Shown one piece after another: positions 12,652-24,166 of a DNA stretch of 64,000 bases (positions are counted from its first letter, which is position 1; the number at the start of each line of letters is the position of its first letter). Origin of the DNA: Ciona intestinalis (Eukaryota; Chordata; Ascidiacea; Phlebobranchia; Cionidae); the NCBI RefSeq assembly GCF_000224145.3, contig NC_020166.2:7574701-7638700 (forward strand). Reading direction: 5' to 3'. The position numbers and the translations under genes were made by a program. The notes below the pieces were generated by a model, which saw only the letters and a list, made by a program, of their open reading frames with translations, made no database searches and was not told where the DNA came from.

Positions 12652-13517
12652 TTCTTTAAGTTAGAAGTACTTTTAATAGTAAAAAATCAATATAAAAATG
12701 TTCAAATCGAACGCTTTTGTTTCACTTTACGCAAAACTGCAACTCAGTTGATCTTTGGAAAGAGGCGTAGGAGAAACTGTTGCTTATGAAAAATGGCGAC
12801 ATTGTAGGTGGCGCTGTTTCACATGAAATATAACAATTAGGGGAGCTCTCAAAATAAGTTTTAGGTTTAAAATCGGTAATATCGAAACATTTTTATTTTA
12901 GACACGTAAAATCAGAGTCTGTTTATATACGGACTCTGCGTAAAATAGTTTTTTTAGTAAAAAACATTTGTTGCAGTTGTATTAAATTAGGATTGTAAAA
13001 TTTGCTTATATGATAAAAGTTCATTTTAATTATTTAATCAAAAAAGAATTGTTTGGTTGGTTTTATTAAAACAAAATAAATAATATCTTTTCATAATACA
13101 TAAAAATCGAATTTAACCTTTCCAAATTTTTGCAATTTCAGATTTGGGATATTCCCGATAACGAGAGCCACACAATTAATTTGGGCATGTAAGTTAATCT
13201 GGGATTGCCTTTTTTCCATATACGTTATATAACATACGCAGTACCAGAACACTGAAGTAAATTGTATATATCAGTCCGTGTTTTTCAGTTAAAGTAATGA
13301 TAGTAAAACTCAAGGAGGGGTTTTAGAATAACTGGTTAGCTAATATTTTGTATAAAGTTTATTAAAAGCAAACACTTTTAACCGTAATTTAGCTTAGGTG
13401 AAACGTTTGATAGATATACCCTATTTAAGTGGTAAAATGTATGCTTAACTACTAATATCTTAGTGCATACATATTAATACCTAATTGGTTTCACATTTCA
13501 GGTTCTTGACTGTCCAA
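12652..13517. other. Divergent intergenic region
   Basis: About 870 bp between the PP2A-A start (minus) and the sideroflexin start (plus), so it holds both promoters. A dyad of CAGAGTC and GACTCTG with a short spacer lies at about 12912-12938. 13485-13500 ends in 'TTTCACATTTCAG', an acceptor-like sequence just before the sideroflexin start. No repeats recognised. Confidence 0.6.
13488..13500 (+). promoter_or_regulatory. 3' splice-acceptor-like site before the sideroflexin ATG
   Basis: A pyrimidine-rich TTTCACATTTCAG ends at 13500, 17 nt before the chosen ATG. It suits a 5' UTR intron or spliced-leader trans-splicing, which is known in Ciona. I saw no matching donor close upstream. Confidence 0.45.
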
Positions 13518-16500
13518 ATGGCCGACAACATTGAAGAAACCCCACCATGCAAATCCTGCAAACTTAGTGTAGATTTAGAAAAACCAAGATGGGATCAATC
13601 AACATTCGGTGGGAGACTAAAACATTTTTATGCAATAACCGACATGCGGAAGTTGTTTGTGCCAGATTCTCAACTGGATCATGCAAAAAATCTTGTCCTG
13701 GCTTACAGGTGAGAATAAGGTCGTAATTGTGTGGATATGGTCATTTTTAAAACAGTAAGCAATGCTATAAAACTATCATTACCAGAAAATGCATTTTTTT
13801 GCAATTTTTATAATTACAGGTGTGAAAAATTATTTGCACAGTGGTATTTCCGAAAACATTGTAAATTATATAAATATATAAACATAATATTAAATAAAAA
13901 CAAAACAAATCTAATTTTTCACAGAGCTGGAAAATGTATCGGTGACACAACAGAAGAACAATTATGGAACGCTAAGCATCTTTATGACTCAGCATTTCAC
14001 CCGGACAGTGGAGAGAAAATGAATTTATTTGGGCGAATGACTTTCCAAGTGCCAGGAGGAATGGCAATTACTGGCCTTTTATTGCAATTTTATAAGTAGG
14101 TTTTAATATGTGTCTTTGTGCAAGAATAGATAGTTATCACAATTGCTCCAATCCAGTGATCACTAATGGGTTGTCCAAGTTATCAGCCATATATAAAAAA
14201 AACATAACAAAAATTATGGTCACTAACTAACCAGTAATGCATTGTTTATATTGTCAGCCATTAAGAAAAAATAATCACCCACAAAGTTACATTCGTGGTA
14301 CCTCAAATACTGGCATGAGGTGTATAAAACAGAACTAGCGTACAACGACTGTTCTTTTCCACCCAAGCGAGGGTAAAGCAATTTAAATTCACATTATCCA
14401 GTATTATTTTACATGTTTCTTTTAGTAGATTAGCCAAGAATGTATAAATAAAAATGTGTTGGTAAATGTACAATCACTTTTTTTTAAAACTGGTGAATAA
14501 AAAAATATATATTCAATATTTTAGTTATTTACAGATGCATTATTTGTAAATTTATGTAATCCACTAGAATAATCTTTGATGGTTTTTGCTCTATTTATTT
14601 ATTTTAAAAAATCTGAAGTGTAGCAGAATATAATGAATGAAACTTTAACAGAACACCTGCGCAAGTTGCATTAATGCAATGGTTTAACCAGTCATTTAAT
14701 GCTGTAGTCAACTACACAAACCGCAATGCTGCTTCAGAAACATCAACGAAACAAATGATGTTTGCATATGCTACTGCTACAACTACGGCATTAGGTAACA
14801 AATAAACACTTAATTAATTGGGTACAACATTTACGCTTTTTAACTGTCATTGTTTTTATCGATAGCGTGTTTTGACAACCGTCAATTTGCTGCTTATTCC
14901 CTTCTCTTTAAATAACATGATCTTCGTTATTATTTTCCAAGAGATGATTAAAAATTATGTTGTTATGTTATAAATAATATCCTCAAAATTTAGTTTAATG
15001 TTTATTACGGTATTGGTAATCCTTTGTAATAAGGCAAAATGTATTTTAAATTCTAAAAGTGTTGTTTATGTTGACCCATAATTCTCAATATTCACATAAC
15101 CTACAGGTGTTGCCCTTGGATTGAACATTTACTCAAGGAAGGCACCGCCTGTTGTTGCACGCTGGGTCCCATTTGTTGCTGTAGCTTCAGCTAATGCTGT
15201 GAATATTCCTTTATCAAGACAAACGTAATATTTTACATTCACAATCGGTTTTACATAGATTTTAAAGAAAAATAAGAAAAAAAAATTTTTAAACCATGTT
15301 TGGTAGTAAAATTTATTTTTATCTAATTTTTCAGCAGTTTTTTAGTTTTATGTTAAACAAAACTTTTCAAGCACATAAACTGCTTGAAAATATTTAATCC
15401 TTTTTTATTTCATATGCCTTAGTTGACTTGCTTACATTTCAGGGAATTGTTAAATGGAGTTACAATCACAGATGCCGAGGGCAATGTGATGGGAAAATCA
15501 AAGGTATAATAATAACATTGCATTAAAAATGAGAAATTTCGAAACCTTATATAACTTCTTTATATGTTTTGATTAGAAATGTGCTCAGAAAGGAATAAGT
15601 CAAGTTGTTTTCTCCCGAATTTTAATGGCTGCACCAGGAATGGGTGAGTGTTTAATAAATTTACCTTTTATAAAGCAATTATGGTATTTTAAATCCACCA
15701 ATAAATGAATGTAACTTGCTTTATTGTCGAGTGGCCGAAAACAACAGTCGTTATAACAGGAGGATTTATACACCTCGTTCCAGCTAAGGTACCATATATG
15801 TTCCTAATTATTGATTTTGTCAGTGATTATTTTTTGGATTTTTCCTTTTATTTTTATGTATGACTGACAATTTGCACTACCTACCAGTGACCACTGAGTT
15901 GGAGTGATTCAAAATATACATTTTTTAAAATTGTGGTAAAACAGAAAAAATACTTCTGTCTTATTAAAGCAGCCATTGTTCCAAGAAGACCTTTGCAAAG
16001 CCTTGTAAGAGATAACATTCCTATGTTTGATTCCCACAAGAATTATCAGCACAAGTTTGCTCTTATTGTTTGAACCACTTGTTTGACTTTACAGTTTGCC
16101 TCCCCATTATGATGGAGAGTTTGATCAAGCGGAAATGGTTTAGATCACGAACATGGCTACACCTTCCTTTTCAAGTAACTGGCCTTGGAGTATTGTAAGT
16201 GACGACTTTGGTATTTGATTTATATTTTCTATTCCAACAACTGTTGTTTCTATTCTAACAACTGTTGTGTTTTAACAACTGTTGTTTTGTCGCTATTTCC
16301 TGTGTTTTATTTAAAATATTCCTAAATCTTTCTACCGTAATCAAAGAGACAAAGAAAAGTTATTATATTATGTTATTACTATTATTCTCTATGGGTGCTT
16401 TCTTAAAACAAACCAGGGGGCCTTGCGGTTTAAGCCAAATTTGTTTATCACCTTTAAATTATGCTTTCATGATGTAACACTTAAGTGATATACAACTGGA

Positions 16501-17984
16501 TATTCAACCAGTTGGAAAATGCATCATTTTTCTTAGAGTGTTGCAGTGATTGGTAACCTGTATGGAAAATATGTATCTTTAGGAAGATTTTTTAACTGTA
16601 CTGTAATAAATGCATGTGGAAATAGTGTATGAAGATGGCCCTAAAACAAAACAGCAAATCACATTGGTCCTAATTTAAGCACATTGTCCTAACTAAGAAA
16701 TACTAAGGTGCCAAAACTACATATATATCAATAATAATAATAACTTTATTTGTCTCTTCGATTACATGGGCGAAGATTTGAAAATATTTTAAACAAAAAA
16801 AAGGAAGTAGCTATAAAACAACAGTTGGTAAAACATGCTTACAATTAAAAATATATTTACATTTAATTGGAATCCACTCATCAATTTCCAACCCATGTCT
16901 TTCCTTGTGTAAAAGCAAGAGTAGATCAGAATATAACCACAAGTCCACAACACATTTAGATAAAAATACATTGCTGATAATAATATCATGTTAAGAATAA
17001 ACCAAGATAACAACAAATCTTGTACATTGTTGTCAGATTTCTTTCTTAGAAATTGTTTTTCTTTTGTTCCAGTTTAATATTCATGGTTCCAGCAGCTTGT
17101 GCAGTCTTCCCACAGCAAGCGTGAGTTGCAAATTTATTATTTTAGTTTTGAATAAATGAATCATGAATGTATCTTAATATATCAACGAGCTGCTGGAAAA
17201 CGACTCAAGTTGCCAGAAAACGACAGTCGTTAAACATGGGTGTTTTGTTTCATACACTTCGTGCCAGCTTACAAGTCACCATGTATGTTACTTTGTGGCT
17301 GCAAAGTTTAACTTGTTTAGTATGTTAAAAAACATCCAATGTTAAAAGCTTTTTTTGTATTAATAAGTGTTTTTTGTAACTGTGTAATTTTAAAATGTCC
17401 TTGGGAACAGACACCTAATGGCAGTTGTTTTAACCCAGTGATCCCTTACGGGTTTTCCTAACTGTTGGTAATAAAATAAAATATTAAAAATGTAGTCACC
17501 TACAATGCTGCAAAGTTACATATTCGGTAACTTGTAAGTGGGCATGAGGTCTATAAAACAAAACACACATGCTACATTGAATGTCGTTGCCCCGGCGATT
17601 GTAAATAAATTATATTTATTCATGTATTATCACATGTTATGAGTCAACAATGAACATGTTTATATGAATCATGTGTAAAACTAAAAAGCGAAAAATTAAT
17701 AAGAGTTTAAATTGAAAATATAGCTATTAAGCCGCATCACATTTCATTATTTAGTTAAAACGCTCTGGACTGTACATTTTGAGATTCAATCATGTTTTGC
17801 ATTTTTTGTAATTTTTTTATTTAGTTTTATAAATAAACACACAGTTAAGAGAACAAACTTTTTAAAGATATATAACTTTTACAGATCAATGAAAGTTGGA
17901 GATTTGGAGTTAGATGTTCGTAAATCAATTGAGGAAAAACACGGCAATCTTATCAATACTGTGTACTTTAATAAGGGTTTATAA
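13518..17984 (+). CDS. SFXN1: Sideroflexin (SFXN1/3-type mitochondrial transporter)
   Basis: Inner-membrane mitochondrial carrier of the sideroflexin family; SFXN1 and SFXN3 import serine for one-carbon metabolism. Nine coding exons, all with GT-AG ends and consistent phase: 13518-13708, 13925-14095, 14652-14794, 15107-15224, 15443-15503, 15577-15643, 16095-16194, 17073-17120 and 17885-17984. They sum to 999 nt and 332 residues (human SFXN1 has 322). Signatures are EKPRWDQSTFGGRLKHF near the N-terminus, SAFHPDSGEKMNLFGRM, QWFNQSFNAVVNYTNRN, RILMAAPGM and the C-terminal VYFNKGL. The downstream ATG was chosen because MADNIEETPP lines up with the family start; an in-frame ATG at 13485 would run through a splice-acceptor sequence. 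SINE copies sit in three introns. The exact paralogue is uncertain. Confidence 0.95.
14140..14395 (+). mobile_element. SINE A, head missing
   Basis: Body from 'aattgctccaatccagtgat' to the worn 'gcgagggtaaagcaattta' tail, in sideroflexin intron 2. Part of the middle seems doubled around 'tatcagccat' and 'tgtcagccat'. Confidence 0.7.
15703..15910 (-). mobile_element. SINE A, head missing
   Basis: Reverse copy with the 'cagtcgttataacagg' segment, ending at 'accactgagttggagtga'. In sideroflexin intron 6. Confidence 0.75.
17150..17302 (-). mobile_element. SINE A 3' fragment
   Basis: Reverse copy of the tail half ('aaaacgacagtcgttaaaca', 'cgtgccagcttacaagtcac'). It faces another copy at 17397-17625, so the two could fold into a long hairpin inside the last sideroflexin intron. 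Confidence 0.75.
17397..17625 (+). mobile_element. SINE A, head missing
   Basis: Forward copy, from 'gtccttgggaacagacacc' through 'gggcatgaggtctataaaac' to an AT-rich tail. Opposite in orientation to the copy at 17150-17302. Confidence 0.75.
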
Positions 17985-18120
17985 TTCTAACTCTGCATAT
18001 AATTTTAGACAATTTTAATAATTCCCTTGATTTAGTAGTGCCCAATATTAATACATTCCAAAAATGTAACCTTTTCTATACTACCTAAAAGGTTTAGTCA
18101 CTTTAGTGCTTTATTGTAAT

Positions 18121-18126
18121 AATAAA
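18121..18126 (+). terminator. Poly(A) signal of sideroflexin
   Basis: AATAAA 137 nt past the stop codon, in an AT-rich stretch. Confidence 0.6.
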
Positions 18127-18480
18127 ACGCTTTTGTGTTTGTTTAACATACATAACATGTTTTATCACTTAATCGATCAATTTAAGACCCAACATAAATG
18201 ATCCTGTTAAACATTGTTTTCTAAACAGGTAACATTCATTATATAAATATTGGCAGATGTTTTTATTGGTTCATTTTCTGCCACACCCATGTCACGTAGC
18301 TGCTTTCATTTTAAATCATTTTTTTTACAATTTTACATATAGTTATCTGCTAACTATTTGATGCAATAATTTTGTTGTTTTAATTACTGCGCAATCAGGT
18401 AAATGGTGTTAGTAATGAATAAAATCGATGATATATATATATGTGATGCTCACAAATAGTTTAAATGCATCAGCTATAGA

Positions 18481-18599
18481 ATAGTAGTTGGGGGTAAATG
18501 CAAAACTGTACAAAACCAGGTTTGTTATGAATCTGTTATGAAAGACAATATTTGGATGTTATTTTCTAAAAGTGTCCCGTCTTCCCCCACTCTACTATA
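18481..18599 (-). mobile_element. MITE copy 4, internally deleted
   Basis: Both ends are present (ATAGTAGTTGGGGG and TCTTCCCCCACTCTACTATA) but most of the core is gone, leaving about 119 bp. Confidence 0.75.
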
Positions 18600-19444
18600 T
18601 CTCAAGCACAAACTATGGTTTTCCAAATCTAGTTCTTAAACCTTGCATTAATTATCGACTAATATAAACATTGTTTTAAAACATACAAACAAGAAACTAA
18701 CTGATTCAATTGAACATGTTGGTACCATGCTAAACAATATAATTGCACAATGGTGGTATATACAAATGAACGAATATTTCAGGCGATTTCCAACATATGT
18801 ACGTTTCCAAAAAGTAGGTATTTTATAAAATAAAACCATTTCAATTATCATTCTGTCAGTGGATAAGTCAGAGAAAAATAAAATAATCTTGAACAAATAC
18901 TTCTCACTAATAAAAGTAAAATAACTGGAAAAATTTAAAACAACAGCCTATGTACAACCATAACAGTGAAAAATACAATTAATTAACAATTTCTTTTTAA
19001 CCTCTTAAATATATTAATAATAGCACTAAAGTACAAACCTGTTTATAAAGACTTGATTAAACAAAAAATCCATTTATAAACTGAAAGAGTTATTTGATTT
19101 CGGTAAAACATTTAATAAAAAAAAAGTTTGAAAATGAAAGACCAAGTTTAGAGATTTTCAGGCAGCAATATACAGCATACTAAAACATAACAGAGGCACT
19201 GTATTACGAAATAATTGTAACTGTGAACTGCATTATTGGAAATAATGAGGATATAGTGATATATTTTGTGAGCGTTGAGTTATTTGGGACGCCAAACATG
19301 ATTTGAGAAACATTGCATGAATTAATAACACAGTACCATCAAATTCATGCACTTATAGATGTACACGTACAGTTATATACACAGTTGCCCTGCTGAAGTG
19401 CTGTTTTAGCATAACAGGAACACACCAATAGGTGTGAAGATGAC

Positions 19445-22400
19445 TCATGTATTTCGTGCAGTTGCTGTTGCTAGTCGTTTGCCAATGTAAACGCTGTGTA
19501 TGAAATAATTCGTGAAATTTATAAAACTATACAAGGCTATTAACAGTGTACCATGTCCACGTGTATGTGTCAAATCATGTGTGTATTACTGGCTCTGCTA
19601 CCATTGTACCAACATTGTCAAACTGACTCAAACATATAACATCAAATAAAGATTTAGAATTTTCAAATGCAATTTTTGATTTGATACTCACTGTAAGCCT
19701 GATAATACTTACTATTAAAAATATTTTGTATTACATAAGCAAGAATTTTAAAAAGTAATTATTATCACCAAAAGAGTATATAGCTTTTTTTGCTCAAAAT
19801 CTTTGGTGACATTGCTAAAAAATCAGTTACACTCATTGATGTAGAATATAGGAAACCTGGTTAATTAATGTATTGAAAACTGTATACTTTAGCTTTGCTT
19901 TTGTATAGATACCTAACAAGTATAAACTGTTTTAAGATTAAAACTTGGTGCCAGATTATAGATGCCCTGTCAACCATGTTTCAAAACATGGAACACATAT
20001 CAGCCCAACCCCACCCACCCTTAATATTAGGTCTATAAATAATAATCAAGATATCCCAAATTCTTAACACTGTACTACCTAGCATAAAACAGACCATTCT
20101 TTACGCATATTTACATCAATTTCAACAGTAAAAATCAATTAGAAATTAGACGAATATCTTTATACTTAACACACGCGCTACGTCACACACAGCATTATTT
20201 GCTCGTTAATGCCACGTGTGGTGATGCAACCACAAATCCATTAGTTGTGCATTTAATGCATGTAGTGTACTGTTATTGCATTTATCGTGCCTTTCCTTAA
20301 CTAATTCATTCAGAAGAGTCGCTCCAATCATTCATTAAGTTTATTATAAATAAACCGAGCTTTGAAATAGGTTGTACATTATTGTCTAGAACTCACCCAA
20401 TCCCAAAAGCCATGATGTTTGTTAATATGATGGATGGAATAAAGACTTGCATGAACTCCCATGAGAAAATGTCATGTTTCATGGCAGCTGAGTTTCGCAT
20501 GCTTAGTGGGGTTCCTTTTCTCTTTGGGTGTTTGAACTGCCAGTTCCTGGAGTTGGCAATAATTAAATTGTCATTCGCCAAATTAAAACAACAGAATTAA
20601 ATAGGCCATGGTGTTTAATAAAACAGTGTATTATATAAAAAAGGAAAAATCACACTATTTTTATTAAATATCGAAATCAGTTTGATTTTTTGTATAATAT
20701 ATATATCAATTTTAAGCTTAATTATTGTTAACTTTTCCACATAAGTGTATTTCACACAAAAGTTAGTAAAAACAAAGAGAACATGACTTATAAACAATGT
20801 TAAAAAAATGCAATCAACCATTATAACTATATCATTGTAAAGTTACAGGGGGTACCCTATCCCATTGGCCTATTCAGGTTCACTGAACAGAGTAGAAAAG
20901 ATCATACTTACATAGGAGGTGAATTGGTAGGCTTACTTGACCAATCCCACACCCAGTCAACATTAGTAGGGCTTGGTAATTGTCGGGCAGATGATACGTC
21001 ATCCAGCTGTGATTAAATATGTAAACAAGGTATTAAGGAACCAGGAATACATTTTTCAAATTTTATTATCAAAAAATATATAAAAAACGAACATTTTCAT
21101 TTATCCCTTCGAAATCGATAGCAAGCTTATGGTTTTAAAAGAACCAAAGAAAGGCAATCAACAGCAAAACAACAGTTGTTAAAACAGCCTATCAAGAAAT
21201 TTGGTTAAAAGCGCCAATTAGAAAGCGTGGCTGTTGCACACATGATGCTATAATCATAAAATTGTATGGAAATTTTCCTTGGCCAAAATTCCCAAGCTGG
21301 TAAATGTTGTAAGTGGTATTGGTTTAAGTATCATGCCTTTATTTAAACTGACACCACATGCTCCCATACCACACTGTCTGTTTAGTAATGATCCAAAACA
21401 GGCTAGACAGACCGCAACTTGCCATAGGCAACTTATAATTTAATCTAATACACATCTATTGTGAAACAAGATATTGATTACCTGTGTTTGACCTTGGAAC
21501 TTTGGTGAATTGGTGCCACTTAAACAGGGAGAATGGCTGGTACTGCCTGCCAAACTTTGGGGGTGGGGTGGGCTATAAAGGAAAGATTTAATTGAAATAA
21601 ATGTCACATGGCAGCAACAAAAACACATATAGCCACAATGGTGATAGTACAAAGTCTTGAACCTTATAACCATTAGGTAAATACAAGTTACATACAGTTA
21701 AAAGATAAGATGTTTTACTGCTAAATGCATGGCACGAAGTAGCTGTATAAAGCAAGCACCAATTAAAATGATTTAAACTTCGGACAATTTAATAAATTAA
21801 AACATTGTCTTTATTTACAATCTGAATAATATGCGCAGTTTGAGTAGTAAGCAACTGAAAACATAAAACATTATTATCAAAACAGTATCAAAACATAATG
21901 CATTTCACTACAGGTATGGATCAGAAATACAAAATAAAACCTCTGCATGAATATTTAATGTTTACTAAAAGCATCATATATACATTATGTATGTGGATAC
22001 TGCCATGCATGGTTGTTAATTTGTTACTCGTCATCAAGCAGATGAGAATGGTACTTTATAACCACAAATCTTGACAAATGATAAAAAATGTATATATATA
22101 TATATTGCCGAATAACAGATCAAATTGGTCTTCAGTATCTTAGACCAGAAACAAAATGGCATATTATGATGCCTAATGCTCATTGTTAAGTGATAACAGA
22201 ACAAAGTTTATTCAAACAAGAAGATAAAATACTGTTTTTTCATACAGATTACGGACATCAATCCCACCATACATTGAAGAACAATTACAATATAAAAATC
22301 AACTGAATGTTGATAAGAAAATCAGTAAATCAATACCTAGCTATAAATAAGTTTTGGTGCTAATAAAGAATCTCTCTTACTCTTACGTTATCTGCTAACC

Positions 22401-23207
22401 AGTAAACGAAACTGTTATCCCATATAACCAGTAACCTAAGTGGTAACCCCCAACTATCAACCTCTAACACTTTTTACCAGCCTAACCTTTAAAGCACCGG
22501 AGAAATGTTCGCTAGTGCCTAAATTTTAATATTCACCTGTTTAAATTTGAATGGTTTACTGTTGTAACCCCCAACTTCCAACCTCTAACACTTTTTACCC
22601 AGTCTAATGTGTAAAGCACCAAAGAAATGTTCACTAGTTCCTAAATTTTAATATTCACCTGTTTAAATTTGAATGGTTAACAGATGACGGGTGTGATACA
22701 GACGGAGTGGAACCTTCTCGTTGTGCCTCCCTAAGTAACTTCTCCATCTCACTGTTGTATGAATACTGAAGATATTTCACTGTACCTGTGTCCACATTAG
22801 ACGATGCAAGGTCCACCCAGGAATCTAAAAAGAACGGGTTTATGCAATTAAAATATTAGCAAATTATTATAATAATATCAAGAAAAAATGTTACCAACAT
22901 TTCTTTCATACAATTGACAACCGTAAGCTTGTTTTGACGACTGTTTCCTAACTATATTTGTTATTTTTTGTTTCGACTATTTTTAAATCTTTGTTGCCGT
23001 AATCAAAGAGACAAATAAAGGTTAGCATTTTAGGCTACTATGTTTATACAGGTTGAGATAGATAACTCGATTAGTAAAAATGGCAAACGAAATGAAAATT
23101 TTAACCTAAAATAAACATAAATTATTTATAATATTTAAAAACAACTTACCACCCAGATGTTCCTCGTTCGGCTTAAACCCTGACAAAGTTTGGGAAAAAT
23201 CAGACAT
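19445..23207 (-). CDS. BNIP3: BNIP3/BNIP3L-type mitophagy receptor
   Basis: Tail-anchored outer mitochondrial membrane protein of the BNIP3/NIX family, which recruits LC3/GABARAP for mitophagy and is linked to cell death. Six exons: 23150-23207, 22659-22824, 21482-21572, 20912-21006, 20388-20546 and 19445-19493; they sum to 618 nt and 205 residues (human BNIP3 194, NIX 219), with all phases matching. An LC3-interacting WVDL core lies in DSWVDLAS near residue 21, where human BNIP3 has SWVEL. NSEMEKLLREAQREG follows, then VDWVWDWSSKP and FKHPKRKGTPLSMRN. The anchor is MQVFIPSIILTNIMAFGIGV, ending in YIGKRLATATARNT*. The glycine-rich helix face used for dimerisation is partly kept. Human BNIP3 has a histidine in the membrane segment that I do not see here. 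The end of exon 2 lies in a 121-bp tandem duplication. Confidence 0.95.
22443..22678. repeat. Tandem duplication spanning the BNIP3 exon 2 donor
   Basis: Copies at 22443-22557 and 22564-22678 have a period of 121 bp and about 90% identity by eye. Both carry the donor-containing segment 'AATATTCACCTGTTTAAATT'. The higher copy holds the end of coding exon 2 (lower edge 22659); the lower copy lies in the intron and repeats the exon edge and GT donor. Confidence 0.85.
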
Positions 23208-24166
23208 ACTGAAATTTTTTTGCAAAATTTAAATTGTATTTAAGTGAAAAATCTATGTAAAAAAAGATGAACTTAAATATAGTATAGAAAGTTATCTTTA
23301 TATAGTTTATGTACGAAATAAGAGTTTACGTTTCTTTTTAGTTACAATAACTGATAATTTGGTAAAGCTGCATTACCGTAGCCACTGTCGCAAAGAAAAG
23401 AATTTTGGTTATAACACTAGCTACTATACAATGTACTGACACACAATGTGTTACTTTCCGACTGCGTTGTTTCGTTAGAAGCCCTACACCTTGTATTATA
23501 TGGTCAGATTTACAACGGAGGCGAGAAGCGGGACGTCATCAGACTTTTGTTTTCGCCTGGGTGGCTTGCTATTCTAGTCACGTGATGTAAACACGGTTAC
23601 TCTAGGTCACAACAGAAATGTCACTACAGGTCACACGAAAGGGCGCCGTGAATCATCATAAAGAGTTCCTAAATGAAATATATGGTGTTTTCACGATAAT
23701 AATATATAAACGTTTTTACAACTTTTACACAAATTTTAATAAAGTGGATACAGTATACTTTGAAATTCTTATACAAAAACGGATTTCGAAGAATTTCGCT
23801 GTCATTATTAAACAGGGTAGTTCCAGAAACAAATGACGCGAACTAACTGGTATGCACGAATTAACGCTGACTGCCACCTACAACAATTTGGATGTCATTG
23901 CTATCCGTTGGGACGAACAAACATGTTTGTCTAAGTTAGGAGTTATTAATCGAAGTGCATGCCTATGTATGTTAGGTGTCAATCAAGACCAACCAGTTTA
24001 ATTTACATGTTGTCACATTCAATAAACTTCTTACATTCAATAAATCTCTTACATTCACAAAATTCTATTACAGCTTCTGTAGCAATATTTTACCCTTTAC
24101 CTACAAATATATTAACCTTTCAATAAACAACAACAGTTGCAATGTAAATTCATTTATGAATGTTAA
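23208..24166. other. Intergenic DNA between BNIP3 and MRPL35
   Basis: Contains the BNIP3 promoter (minus) just above 23207 and the MRPL35 3' UTR. The stretch 23460-23660 is less AT-rich, with GC words such as 'CAACGGAGGCGAGAAGCGGG' and 'GGGCGCCGTG', and may be the BNIP3 promoter. Short ORFs here show no domain. Confidence 0.5.

Larger units (their letters stand above)
17985..19444. other. Convergent 3' region between sideroflexin and BNIP3
   Basis: Holds the 3' UTRs of two genes that end facing each other. It contains a poly(A) signal for sideroflexin at 18121 and a shrunken MITE at 18481-18599. The rest is AT-rich with no supported ORF. I could not place the BNIP3 poly(A) site. Confidence 0.6.

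Noticed and set aside
23618-23836. 72-codon plus-strand ORF
   Set aside because: Low-complexity, no domain, and within the size expected by chance for this base composition.
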